From: CAVPMW01 sp963706515 | Lineage (GTDB): Bacteria > Chloroflexota > Anaerolineae > Anaerolineales > UBA4823 | Direction of reading: 5' to 3' | Length of the DNA stretch: 64,000 bases | Assembly (NCBI GenBank): GCA_963706515.1 | Contig: CAVPMW010000002.1 | Span: 1-64,000, forward strand | Notes under the pieces: model-generated | What the model was told of the DNA's origin: nothing | Database searches by the model: none | The model's input: only the letters and a program-made list of their open reading frames with translations | Made by a program: the position numbers and the translations under genes | In this document: piece after piece, positions 1 to 8,608 of the stretch | Layout of the letters: each line of letters opens with the position of its first letter | Position numbering within the stretch: the stretch's first letter is position 1

Positions 1-473
1 ACGAGCGTTGTATTTTACATAATTGCTTATTTAATTACGAATTTGGCGACGTTTGGTACGGTCACTGCATTTGAACGGATCAGCGGATCGTCGGAAATCT
101 CTTCATTCAACGGCATGAGTCGCCGCTTCCAGGATTATCTCTAATCATGATGGTAGCGATGTTATCTTTAGCCGGGATGCCGCCTTTAGCCGGATTTATT
201 TCCAAATTCCTGATATTCGCCTCCGCAGTCGATGCAGGGCTGGTTTGGTTGGCTGCAATCGGCGTGCTGAACTCGATTGTCGGGTTGTACTACTACCTGA
301 CTATCTTGAAATACGTTTATTTGTACCGCTCGGAGGACGAGAATATACCGATCCCAATGACGCGACCGATTGCTTTTTCATTGGGGGTTCTGACGGTGGT
401 GATCATCCTGATCGGAACGGTCTTCGCCCCGTTCTTTACGTGGAGCAGCTCCATTGCTTCAAGCCTGTTCTAA
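1..473 (+). CDS. nuoN: NADH-quinone oxidoreductase subunit N, C-terminal part (frameshifted)
   Basis: Membrane subunit of respiratory complex I, one of the antiporter-like proton-pumping subunits. The gene enters from the left edge, so the N-terminus is missing. The reading frame starting at base 1 encodes a hydrophobic helix followed by FERISGSSEISSFNGMSRR. It then hits a stop at 142-144. The next frame carries on from about base 126 with MMVAMLSLAGMPPLAGFISK, the strongly conserved NuoN/ND2-type motif, and ends at 471-473. One missing base near 127-129 would join the two parts. At least three membrane segments are visible. The ATP synthase genes follow at once, behind their own promoter. 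Family assignment is confident; the frameshift is probably a consensus error. Confidence 0.88.
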
Positions 474-482
474 ACCGGTGCA

Positions 483-512
483 TTGACGGTCTAAAATTTG
501 CCATGTTATAAT
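483..512 (+). promoter_or_regulatory. Sigma70-type promoter of the atp operon
   Basis: TTGACG at 483-488 and TATAAT at 507-512 are separated by 18 bases, close to the consensus. The GTG start of atpI lies only eight bases beyond the -10 box, so the transcript would begin at or next to the start codon and be leaderless. No Shine-Dalgarno sequence can fit. The promoter lies between nuoN and the atp genes, so the atp genes need not depend on nuo transcription. Confidence 0.75.
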
Positions 513-520
513 GAACACCC

Positions 521-820
521 GTGAACTCGGCAGGGGACCAGAATCGAAAAAACTCAATTTCGTTGCTGATCAATGCGACGGTAGTACGGGTAACTGCAGT
601 AGTCAGTTGTGCAACACTGGTAATTATATTGGCATCCCTAGTTATAGGGTTACTGCTGGATCGTACTCTGCATACGCTGCCGCTATTTACGATCATTTTT
701 ATGGTAGGCAGTATGCCTTTAACCTGGATTGTCGTTTATTGGATAGTAAATCGGGAGAAGAAATACTTTATCCCTCAAAGCCAGATACAAACGACAACAA
801 GCCCTTCTCCCGGAGGATGA
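521..820 (+). CDS. atpI: AtpI/AtpZ-like small membrane protein of the ATP synthase operon
   Basis: Protein of 99 residues with a polar N-terminus and two hydrophobic segments at about residues 25-47 and 52-74, then a basic and polar tail. This size, topology and position in front of subunit a match the AtpI/AtpZ family. Those proteins assist assembly or metal supply of the membrane rotor rather than catalysis. The GTG start at 521 is chosen because it sits eight bases from a near-perfect -10 box and gives the family-like N-terminus. The stop codon overlaps the atpB start by four bases (ATGA), which indicates translational coupling. The family diverges strongly, so the name rests mostly on position and topology. 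Confidence 0.7.
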   Translation: MNSAGDQNRKNSISLLINATVVRVTAVVSCATLVIILASLVIGLLLDRTLHTLPLFTIIFMVGSMPLTWIVVYWIVNREKKYFIPQSQIQTTTSPSPGG

Positions 821-1851
821 GGATCGTGGAAGAGAAAAGTAATAGAGGCACAGGTATAAAGCGCTGGTTAGTGCTTGGTTTTTTCCTTCTCATTTTTGTA
901 TTCAGCGGGCTAATTCCCGTATACCTCCCCCGATTACCCTGGCAGCAGAACCACTGACCCCGCCGTTGTTTTATATTGCCGGTCAGCCTTTTTATATCAC
1001 TAACTCTTTATTGACCTTATTTCTAATCGATATTCTCATCATTGTCTCCGTATTGGTAGCCCGCAGAGGATTCGGCGATGAAACAAAACCTGCACGTGGT
1101 CTAGCTAATTTTTTTGAAATGCTTGTCGAAGCCATCTATAACCTGGCCGAATTCGACTGCGGGAGGAAAATGGGCAAGATCATTTTTCCCATGGGTGGCG
1201 ACGATTATTATCCTGGTTCTGCTGGCAAACCTGACCCGGCTTTTCCCGGGTTTTGAGACGATCGGGGAGCTAAAGCTTGCTCACGAAAATGGCTATCCGG
1301 CAAAACAGATCGTTCCGGGGATCTATATACTGTATAAGGCGCCGTCTACCCCTGCTTCGGCTATCCAAGCTGAAACTCAGCCTCAATTTGAAATCATCCC
1401 ATTCTTCCGCGGCCCTTCCACAGACCTGAACTTTACCTTATCGCTTGCATTGGTCACGATGTTTATGGTTCAAGTATTTGGGGTTAGAGCTAATGGTGGA
1501 AGGTATTTTTCGAAATTTTTTAACTTTGGTCCATTCATCCGTATTTGGACCACAAAAAAGTTAGGAGTTTTCGAAATATTGATGCCGTTCATCGATATAT
1601 TTGTAGGCATCCTTGAATTAATCTCTGAGATTGCCAAAATAATCTCTTTCTCCTTCCGTCTTCTTGGATCGATTTTCGGAGGTTCCGTCCTGGTCGCAAT
1701 TATCGGTCTCTTATTACCGGCAGCGGTGTTTGCTTTATACTTCCTGGAAATGTTTATCGGAACTATTCAGGCTCTCGTCTTCGGTGTATTAGCGCTGTTA
1801 TTTATGACCCTCGCTATTCAACCCCCTCATGGGGGAGAGGAACATACCTAA
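817..1851 (+). CDS. atpB: ATP synthase subunit a (two frameshifts)
   Basis: Stator channel subunit of the F0 sector, which provides the proton half-channels against the c-ring. The start at 817 gives MRIVEEKSNRG and a first membrane helix. Frame 1 changes to frame 3 near the C-run at 918-925, giving AEPLTPPLFYIAGQPFYITN. It returns to frame 1 near 1152-1158, giving NLAEFTAGGKWARSFFPWV. The C-terminal half is intact and holds FSFRLLGSIFGGSVL, whose Arg corresponds to the essential arginine facing the c-ring carboxylate. About 345 residues once rebuilt, normal for Chloroflexota. It overlaps atpI by four bases, and atpE follows after 74 bases. Both shifts look like indel errors, because the family sequence continues across them. 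Confidence 0.9.
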
Positions 1852-1925
1852 AGGATTAAATCAGGCGAAACCTTCCTGATAATTAGAGATTTTCAAATTT
1901 ACACTATTTGCGGGAGAGGAATGAA

Positions 1926-2165
1926 ATGGATTTGCTACCCCTTGTATCTGCAATGAAGTACATTGGCGCTGGTTTGGCTATGATAGGCACGTTGGGCGCC
2001 GGCTTGGGTATTGGAGTTCTGGGAAATGGAGCGATGCAGGCGATCGCCCGTAATCCAGATACCGCAGGAACGATCCAGATCAACATGATTCTGGTGATTG
2101 CCTTTGCCGAAGCAGTAGCGATTTATGCGCTGGTTGTTGCGCTGATTATCCTGTTCGTCGGGTAA
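1926..2165 (+). CDS. atpE: ATP synthase subunit c
   Basis: Rotor proteolipid of 79 residues with two membrane helices joined by the polar loop IARNPDTAG (R-N-P in place of the usual RQP-type loop). The ion-binding glutamate is in the second helix, in AFAEAVAIYALV. The residue after this Glu is Ala, not the Ser/Thr typical of Na+-binding rotors, so H+ is the more likely coupling ion (inference). ATG 1926 is chosen over an in-frame TTG at 1908 because GGGAGAGG ends six bases before it and the protein then begins MDLLPLVSAM, as expected. The gene is intact although its neighbours are frameshifted. It lies between subunit a and the b-delta gene. Confidence 0.93.
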   Translation: MDLLPLVSAMKYIGAGLAMIGTLGAGLGIGVLGNGAMQAIARNPDTAGTIQINMILVIAFAEAVAIYALVVALIILFVG

Positions 2166-2251
2166 TTTGATTTCGAGTATAGATGGCAGATTGCTCTAAT
2201 TTTTACTTGCCAAATAGGTCAAGAATTCCGTCATCAATACGGAGGTAAGAG

Positions 2252-3004
2252 TTGGAAGGTCTTGGAATAAACCTTGGAATTCTGATTGTCCAGATCTTTG
2301 AGTTTCTTGATCATAGTCGTCTTCATGTATGCTTTTCTTTACCAACCGATGCTGAGTGCCCTGGCAAAGCGCAAGACTACCATAAGTCAAGGGTTAGAGG
2401 ATGCGCAGGATCGCCGGGGGTGAAGCGCGTGCAAACGCTGAAAAGAAGCGCAAGAAATTATTGCCAAAGCGGAAGCCGAAAAACAACAGAAGAATCGCGA
2501 AGCGATCGATCAGGCTGAAGCAACTGTTCCGCGATATCCTTTCCGAAGCAGAAACAGATTCTGAGAAGAAATCCGTGAATCCGCTCGGACTGAAGCCCAA
2601 GAACAACGCGAACAGATTTTGGCTGATGTGCGCGGCCAGATTGCGGGGCTGGCAATTGCAGCTACGGAGAAGCTGGTCGGTGAAACTCTCCAGGACAAGG
2701 GTCACCAGAGAGAGCTGATCGACGAATTCTTCTCGAGGGATTGCGGGAGGCAAGGTAATCATCCTGGGTGACGAAGTTTGTAGCCGGAGCTTCTGCAGAA
2801 GTCACCAGCGCACTGCCGCTAACCGGAGACGAGAAATCCAGGGTAGAGAAAGAGGTCCTGGCGAAGATTGGCTCTCCTGCAGCGCGGGTCTCGTTCCGGG
2901 TCGACCCCTCCATTTTGGGCGGGCTGGTGATCCGAGTGGGCGATAAAGTCCTGGATGGCTCGGTAGCCGGTAAACTGGAGACTTTACGGCAGAGCTTGCA
3001 TTAA
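2252..3004 (+). CDS. atpFH: ATP synthase b-delta fusion (about seven frameshifts)
   Basis: Peripheral stalk gene. A GGAGG box precedes a TTG start at 2252. The N-terminal anchor starts GINLGILIVQIFEFL, followed by a long charged coiled coil typical of subunit b (for example AKAEAEKQQKNREAIDQAEA). It ends in ATEKLVGETLQDKGHQ. The frame then runs on into AEVTSALPLTGDEKSRV and VDPSILGGLVIRVGDKVLDG, the C-terminal domain of subunit delta. The usual delta N-terminal six-helix domain (about 100 residues) is absent. About 250 residues once rebuilt. Indels are needed near 2305, 2412, 2443, 2530, 2577, 2735 and 2780. Such density in one short gene suggests poor consensus, though gene decay cannot be excluded. 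A terminator follows, and no atpA, atpG, atpD or atpC comes after it. Confidence 0.78.
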
Positions 3005-3063
3005 CTGGATAATTATTAATCCGAAACTTGTTTAATATATCCGGAATCTAAATTGTCCTATAT

Positions 3064-3103
3064 TGACGCTCAGGCGGCGACCATGAGCGTCATTTTTATT
3101 TTT
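3064..3103 (+). terminator. Rho-independent terminator after the atp genes
   Basis: TGACGCTCA at 3064-3072 pairs perfectly with TGAGCGTCA at 3084-3092 across an 11-base loop. A T-rich tract runs to 3103. It lies 60 bases after the atpFH stop and just before murE, so atp transcripts should end here. Confidence 0.88.
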
Positions 3104-3126
3104 AGCTGATTATTCCACCCTAGCAT

Positions 3127-4692
3127 ATGCGTACTAAACATCTCTCAGAACTATTGAGCCAGCTGCCTGAACCAACGGCGCTCCCTGAGCACGATCCATT
3201 GATCAACGGAATCGTATCGGATCGCGCCAGGTTCAGCCGGGGAATCTCTTCATAGCTCTAAGCGGTGGGAACACCGATGGGCACTTATATATCGGAGATG
3301 CTATTCGCTCCGGTGCAGCAGCAATCGCCGGCAGCCGGCCTCAGATTGATACGAGCGTGCCTTATATCCAGGTGGCGGAAGACCGGCGCACGCTCGCGTA
3401 CCTATCCGCGGCATTCTATGATTTCCCAGGAAGGGATCTGGTGTTGGTGGGTGTTACCGGGACGGACGGTAAAACCACGACGACCAGCCTGATCTACAAT
3501 ATTATGAGGACGGCTGGCATCCAGGCGGGTATGATCTCAACCGTCAATGCTGTGGTCGGCGAGCAGGTGCTGGATACCGGCTTCCATGTGACCACTCCTG
3601 AAGCTCCGGATGTGCAGCGCTACCTGGATATGATGCGCTCGGCTGGGATTACTCACGTGGTCCTGGAGGTTACCTCGCACGGGCTGGCGCAGGAACGGGT
3701 GGCAGCGTGTGATTTTGATATCGGTGTAGTGACGAATATAACTCACGAGCACCTGGATTTTCACGGCAATTATGAAAACTACCGTGCGGCTAAAGCACGC
3801 TTATTCCAGTATCTGGCACATAAAACTCCGAAAAAGGCGCCCATCTCATCGCTGGCAGTCCTCAACTATGACGATCAATCGTATGAATATCTAAAAAATC
3901 AGGTACAGGTTCCGGTTATGTCCTATGGACTGGCATCCCCCGCTGACCTGACTTCCCGCGAACATCGATTTATCCCCCAAAGGGATGAGCTTCATCGCAG
4001 AAGGGAAATTGCCCGGCGGCGCTTCGCTCAAGGTAAGGGTGGATTCCAGGCTGGTTGGTCAGTTCAATGTGTCGAATTGCCTGGCTGCGATCGGGGCAAC
4101 GGTATTTGGATTGGCAATCGAGCCATCTCTTGCCGAGAACGGGATCTCCGCTCTGCCAGGAATCCCCGGGCGGATGGAGCGCATTGACCTGGGCCAGCCG
4201 TTCGTTGCGATTGTAGATTTTGCCCATACACCGAACGCGCTTCAGCAAGCAGTGGAAGCCGCCCGGCTGCTCACGCCGGGGAAGGTGATCACAGTGTTTG
4301 GCTCAGCCGGACTTCGCGACCGGGAAAAACGATCGCTGATGGCTCAAAAATCAGTTGAATACGCAGATTTAACGATCCTGACCGCTGAAGATCCGCGCAC
4401 CGAGGCGCTGCAGGATATCTTGGAGCAGATGGCCCTAGGGGCACTTTCAAGAGGGGGGGTTGAGAGGCAGACTTTTTGGCGGATCCCGGACCGACGTGAG
4501 GCAATTCGCTTCGGGGTAAGGCTCGCCAGACCGGGCGACATCCTTTTAGTCTGCGGGAAAGGTCATGAGCAATCGATGTGTTTCGGTGAGGTCGAATATG
4601 CCTGGGATGATCGTATCGCTCTGCGTGCGGCCCTTGCTGAGCAACTGGGCTTAGCCGGTCCGCCGATGCCAGAATTGCCCGTGAGCTTATGA
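3127..4692 (+). CDS. murE: UDP-N-acetylmuramoyl-tripeptide synthetase MurE (two frameshifts)
   Basis: Cytoplasmic Mur ligase that adds the third amino acid to UDP-MurNAc-L-Ala-D-Glu. From ATG 3127 the N-terminal domain reads to FSRGISS, then needs a one-base correction near 3228-3236 to continue QPGNLFIALSGGNTDG. The ATP loop GVTGTDGKTTTT is near residue 110. A second correction near 3955-3985 joins REHRFIPQ to MSFIAEGKLPGG. The C-terminal domain contains FAHTPNALQQ, GSAGLRDREKR, and a DPR motif (EDPRTEAL) in place of DNPR. The Arg fits meso-diaminopimelate as substrate, but the motif is not canonical, so the added amino acid is left open. About 521 residues. It ends in a six-base tail-to-tail overlap with the UbiB gene. 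Confidence 0.9.
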
Positions 4693-6370
4693 ATTGCTCC
4701 CTCTACCTACCCGGATAACCTGGATTATGGACACACCAGCGCAGCCCAGCAGGATAGCCGCTGGCAGCTCATGGCTGGAAACGAGCAAATCGATCCCACT
4801 TAAGGAAACGCGATAAAGATAATGCCCCAGACCAATTGGCGCTGGCCGCTTTCGATTTGGCTGATTCTTCTTTCGATATGGGGGATCTGCACTCGTAACT
4901 CGCCCCGATCGACCTTGCTTAAGACACGATCTACTTTCTGGGGCATGGCGACCAGCAGGCGAACGTAATTCCCCAGCTCATCCAGCCAGCCTCCCTCCTG
5001 GCCATTCCGTTCTTCCACCAGCAGTTTTCGTGCAAATGGCGCCAGGTGAGCCCACAAGTTGAAATCAGGATCCAAACCAGTGCATATCCCAGAAAGTATC
5101 CCAACCACACGCATGACGTAGAGTAGGTTTTGCGGGAATTGGAACGGAAATTTATTGATTAAATCCCTGAATTCGCGGGTGAATTCCCGCATTTCCTCCT
5201 GATCGATCTGGGACAGCTCGCTCATCGTGCGCCCCCAGAAGTGATCGAACACCTGGGATTCGGCACGCTCGAGCATCGCCAGATCAGCATTCGGCAGAAG
5301 CAGGTCCAGCATCTGGTAGGATTTCACCACGCGCGCTGCATCCTGGGTACCCACAGCGATGATCAGCTCACGCAGCCCCTTTTTCGTTTCGGGGGCAATT
5401 CTCCCAACCATTCCGAAATCGACAAAGGTCAGCATCCAGTCTTGCGACCTGCGACCTGGATCGACGAAAAGATTTCCAGGATGAGGGTCCGCGTGAAAAA
5501 AGCCGTCTTCGAAGATTTGTTTTAGATAGGTATCCAGCAAGCGAGATGCCACGGCAGCTCGCGGGACACCTGCCGCGGTTATTTCTTCGTAATCCGTGAT
5601 CTTGATCGCCAGGACATTTTCCAGGACTAACGTTTGCCGGGTAGTATGGCTCCAAACCACTCTCGGAACACGAATCCCCGGCACGTCTTGAAAGTTCGCA
5701 CGAAAGGTTTCCGCATTGCGACCTTCAGCCAGGTAATCGATTTCTTCGTAGAGAGTTCTGGCGGAACTCTGCGATAAGCGCGGGTACGTTTGCCCTCTGG
5801 CGAATTGGGCGGTAGCGGTTGATCCACTTACCGACAGTCTGCAGCGCAGCCAAATCTGTGGCGACGACCTGGTCGTTATCCGGTCGTTGGATCTTAACCA
5901 CAACCTCGCTCGGATGGTAATCGTTAACAAAACTCTCCGGACCTGTGACGGAAGGAAACCGCAAACGGGCTTTGTGGACCTGCCCTAAGGAGGCAGACGC
6001 CAGGGGGATGGGATCGAATTCGACAAATTTCTCCTCTAAAGGAACCCCGTAAGCGGATTCGGCTACCCGGCGGACGTCCTCAAAGCTCACCGGGGTCACC
6101 TCATCCTGCAATCCGGCGAGCTCCTGGGTTACTTCTCTGGGCAGCATATCGACACGAGTGGAGAGAAATTGACCTACCTTGATCAGCACGCCCCCTAATT
6201 GGATTGCCAGCTGGCGGAAAGCAACCGCAGATTTCCGCATGCGCTCGGGCCGGCTGCCTCGCGACCATTTGCGCAAACCGATTTTTGGTAGGAATATGTC
6301 CCAATATACGTAACCGATGATCAGGACGCGCGAAAAAGAATATGATTTTCCGATACCGGTTGCGGATCAT
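4687..6370 (-). CDS. UbiB/ABC1-family atypical kinase (three frameshifts)
   Basis: Protein-kinase-like ATPase of the UbiB/ADCK family, linked in other organisms to isoprenoid-quinone synthesis or lipid handling. The N-terminal KxGQ region is visible as KVGQFLSTRVDMLP. The A-rich nucleotide loop is ASASLGQVHKARL, and the catalytic region includes FFHADPHPGNLFV and TFVDFGMVG. Frame corrections are needed near 6330, near 5765 (in LIAEF/ARTLYEEIDYL) and near 4803. The last one replaces an early stop at 4800 with a C-terminal hydrophobic segment (LPAAILLGCAGVSIIQVI) ending at 4687. That also fills the otherwise empty space before murE. The start at 6370 is the first ATG giving a basic N-terminus and a membrane-like segment. 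The exact substrate is unknown. Confidence 0.85.
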
Positions 6371-6466
6371 AGCACGAGGATTATACCCTGCTTTGTTTTA
6401 TGAGATATTTTTCACAAATAGGGGGAGCTGGCGATTAGGTGTGTACTGGCGTATGGAATAAAACAG

Positions 6467-6505
6467 CGCCCCCGAGGCGATTCGAACGCTCAACCATTTG
6501 ATCCA
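6467..6505 (-). repeat. Left copy of tRNA-Arg 3' end (putative attachment-site repeat)
   Basis: The first 23 bases (6467-6489) are identical to the 3' end of the intact tRNA-Arg at 9983-10055. They cover the acceptor 3' strand, the T arm and part of the variable loop. The next 16 bases match at 12 positions and reach the anticodon loop. The 5' half of the tRNA is absent and the three bases after the discriminator are not CCA, so this is not a functional tRNA. The two copies have the same orientation and flank the SulP and ClC genes. The 315-base interval 6371-6685 between UbiB and SulP otherwise holds only a 16-base palindrome at 6602-6617 and the SulP ribosome-binding region. Confidence 0.82.
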
Positions 6506-6601
6506 AAGGCTTGTATATGGCATGTCTGTATGGTTTAGCTTGTACAGGTGGGGATTTCCGAGTCCGATGTTAAACTGAGAGATACCAGATATGTGTTTTC
6601 A

Positions 6602-6617
6602 TGTAAAATATTTTACA
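6602..6617. promoter_or_regulatory. 16-base perfect palindrome upstream of the SulP gene
   Basis: TGTAAAATATTTTACA is a perfect palindrome lying 68 bases before the SulP start. Its size and symmetry suit a dimeric repressor or activator site. There is no T tract, and the A/T core would make a weak RNA hairpin, so an operator is likelier than a terminator. The regulator is unknown. Confidence 0.45.
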
Positions 6618-6685
6618 GCCCATCCGGCAATACCAAGAAATGTATAAATTAGCGCGGCAGCACAGATCGATAGAGGCAATTGCAC

Positions 6686-8433
6686 ATGTTAAGTGAAATG
6701 CTCAAGGTCAAACGCTTCGAACGCTACGTGCCGATCATCGGCTGGGTCAGATCGTATCAGCGCGCCTGGCTGCGCGACGATCTGGTTTCGGGCGTGGTCG
6801 TCGGCGCGATCATGATCCCGGTGGCGATGGCCTATGCGCAGATGGCCGGTGTGCCGCCGCAGGCGGGCCTGTATTCGGCCATCGTCGGCATGACGGCCTA
6901 CGCGATCTTCGCCACCAGCCGGCACCTCAAGATCACGACCAGCTCCACGATGTCGATCATGTCGATCGCGGTGGTCGCGCCGCTGGCGGCGGGCGATCCG
7001 GCCGCTTTCATGGCGCTCTCGTCCGCGCTGGCGCTCACGGTCGGCATCATCATGCTCGTCCTGGCCATCGTGAAGCTGGGCTTCATCTCGGACTTCCTGG
7101 CCAAGTCGGTGATGACGGGCTACATCTTCGGCGTGGCGTGTCTCATCGCCATCAGCCAGTTGCCCAAGGTGTTCGGCGTCCCCGGGGGCAGCGGCACCTT
7201 CTTTGAGCAAGTCGCGGCAATTCATCAGCAAGCTGCCGGAGACCAACGTCTACTCGCTGGCGCTGGGCATCGGCACGATCGTCATCTGATCCTGTTGATC
7301 AAGCGTTTCAAGCCGCTGATCCCCGGCGCGCTGGTGGCCCTGGTGCTGGGGATCGTGACTGTCATCGCTTCTGCAATTGAATGCGCAGTACGGCGTCAGC
7401 GTCGTCGGCGACATCCCGACCGGGATGCCGTCCCCGACGATCCCCAGCATCAGCCTGAGCGCCATTCCATCCCTCATCGGCGGCGCGGCCGGCATCGTGT
7501 TTCTGGCGGTCGGCGAAACGTTGGGGACCGGGCGCGCCTATGCGGCGAAGTATCACTACGAGGTGAATGCCGATCAGGAGCTGCTGGCGATGGGCGCGGC
7601 GAATGTGAGCTCGGGCCTGTTTCAGGGCATCACGATCGACATGAGCCTGTCCAGCACGGCGAGCGGCGAAGCGGCCGGCGAGCGCACCCAGCTCTCGTCC
7701 CTGGTCAGCGCAGGCGTCATCCTGGCCGTCGTCGTCTTCCTGGCGCCGCTGCTGCGCAATCTGCCCACGGCGGTGCTGGGCGCCATCGTGCTGAGTTCGA
7801 TCCTGGGGCTGTTCAACTTCGCGGAGTTCCGGCGCTACTATCGCCAGCGCAAGACCGATTTTGTCCTGGCGCTCACCGCGCTGGTGGGCGTTGTGTCGAC
7901 GAGTGTCATGATCGGCCTGGCGATTGCGGTCCTGTTGTCGCTGGTGATGCTGTTGTATCGCGCCAGCCGGCCGTACATCGCGATCCTGGGCAAACGCGCG
8001 AGCGGCGAATACGGCGACATGGGCCGGCACGCCGGACGCGCAGCCGATTCCCGGCCTGGTGATCCTGCGCCTGGATGCGCCGTTGTATTTCTTCAACGCC
8101 AACGTGGCGCGCACGCAGATCCTGGCGCAGACGCAGTCGATACCGCCGCCGCAGGCCATTCTGCTGGATCTCGGGGCGAGCGCCGATCTCGACATCGGCA
8201 CGTCCGACATGCTGCGCGATCTGATCAGCGATCTGCGCCGGGCCAACATCGATCTGCTCTTTGCCCAGGTGCGCGGCTCGGTGCGGCAGCGGATGCGCAA
8301 GACCGGGTTGTTCGATCATATCGGCGAAGACCACATCTTCCTGAGCGTTGACGCCGCGGTGCAGTCTTTTCTAAACCATTCTGATGTACAGGCGCTTCCT
8401 TCAACCGACGAGGCTGCGGAGTCTGCTCCATGA
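6686..8433 (+). CDS. SulP-family anion transporter with STAS domain (four frameshifts)
   Basis: Inner-membrane SLC26/SulP permease, a family that moves sulfate, bicarbonate or other anions. ATG 6686 is preferred over TTG 6680. The N-terminal signature AQMAGVPPQAGLYSAIVG is clear and is followed by about ten hydrophobic segments. Frame corrections are needed near 7212 and 7287 (rebuilding FISKLPETNVYSLALGIG), near 7370 (LNAQYGVSVVGDIPTG) and near 8035. The C-terminal STAS domain starts at about 8059 and includes PLYFFNANVARTQ and DLGASADLDIG. About 582 residues, normal for the family. Codon use is far more GC-rich than that of the neighbours, and long antisense open frames result. It sits inside the tRNA-bounded island. 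The transported anion cannot be told from sequence. Confidence 0.88.
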
Positions 8434-8608
8434 TGTTGTGGCTGGCAGGGGATTTGAGTTCGGCGCATAGTACTGCCGGGACAGAGTCAATCGCAAGAAG
8501 CTGTCAGGAGGCTCACTACCAGCAAATTCAATGGCGAGTACAGCTTGGATGCAGCTCAGTTTGGTCTTCGGCAAACACGCTAACTCGTTATAAAAAAGGG
8601 AGGGAATA

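Noticed and set aside
511..957. Open frame of 148 codons over the atpI-atpB junction
   Set aside because: Its first part is an out-of-frame reading of atpI; only the last part (from 817) is the real atpB start.
6467..6505. A second functional tRNA gene
   Set aside because: The 5' half is missing, the anticodon stem is incomplete and there is no CCA end.
6689..8334. Long minus-strand open frames opposite the SulP gene
   Set aside because: They are by-products of high GC; the translations are Arg/His/Asp-rich and resemble no family.
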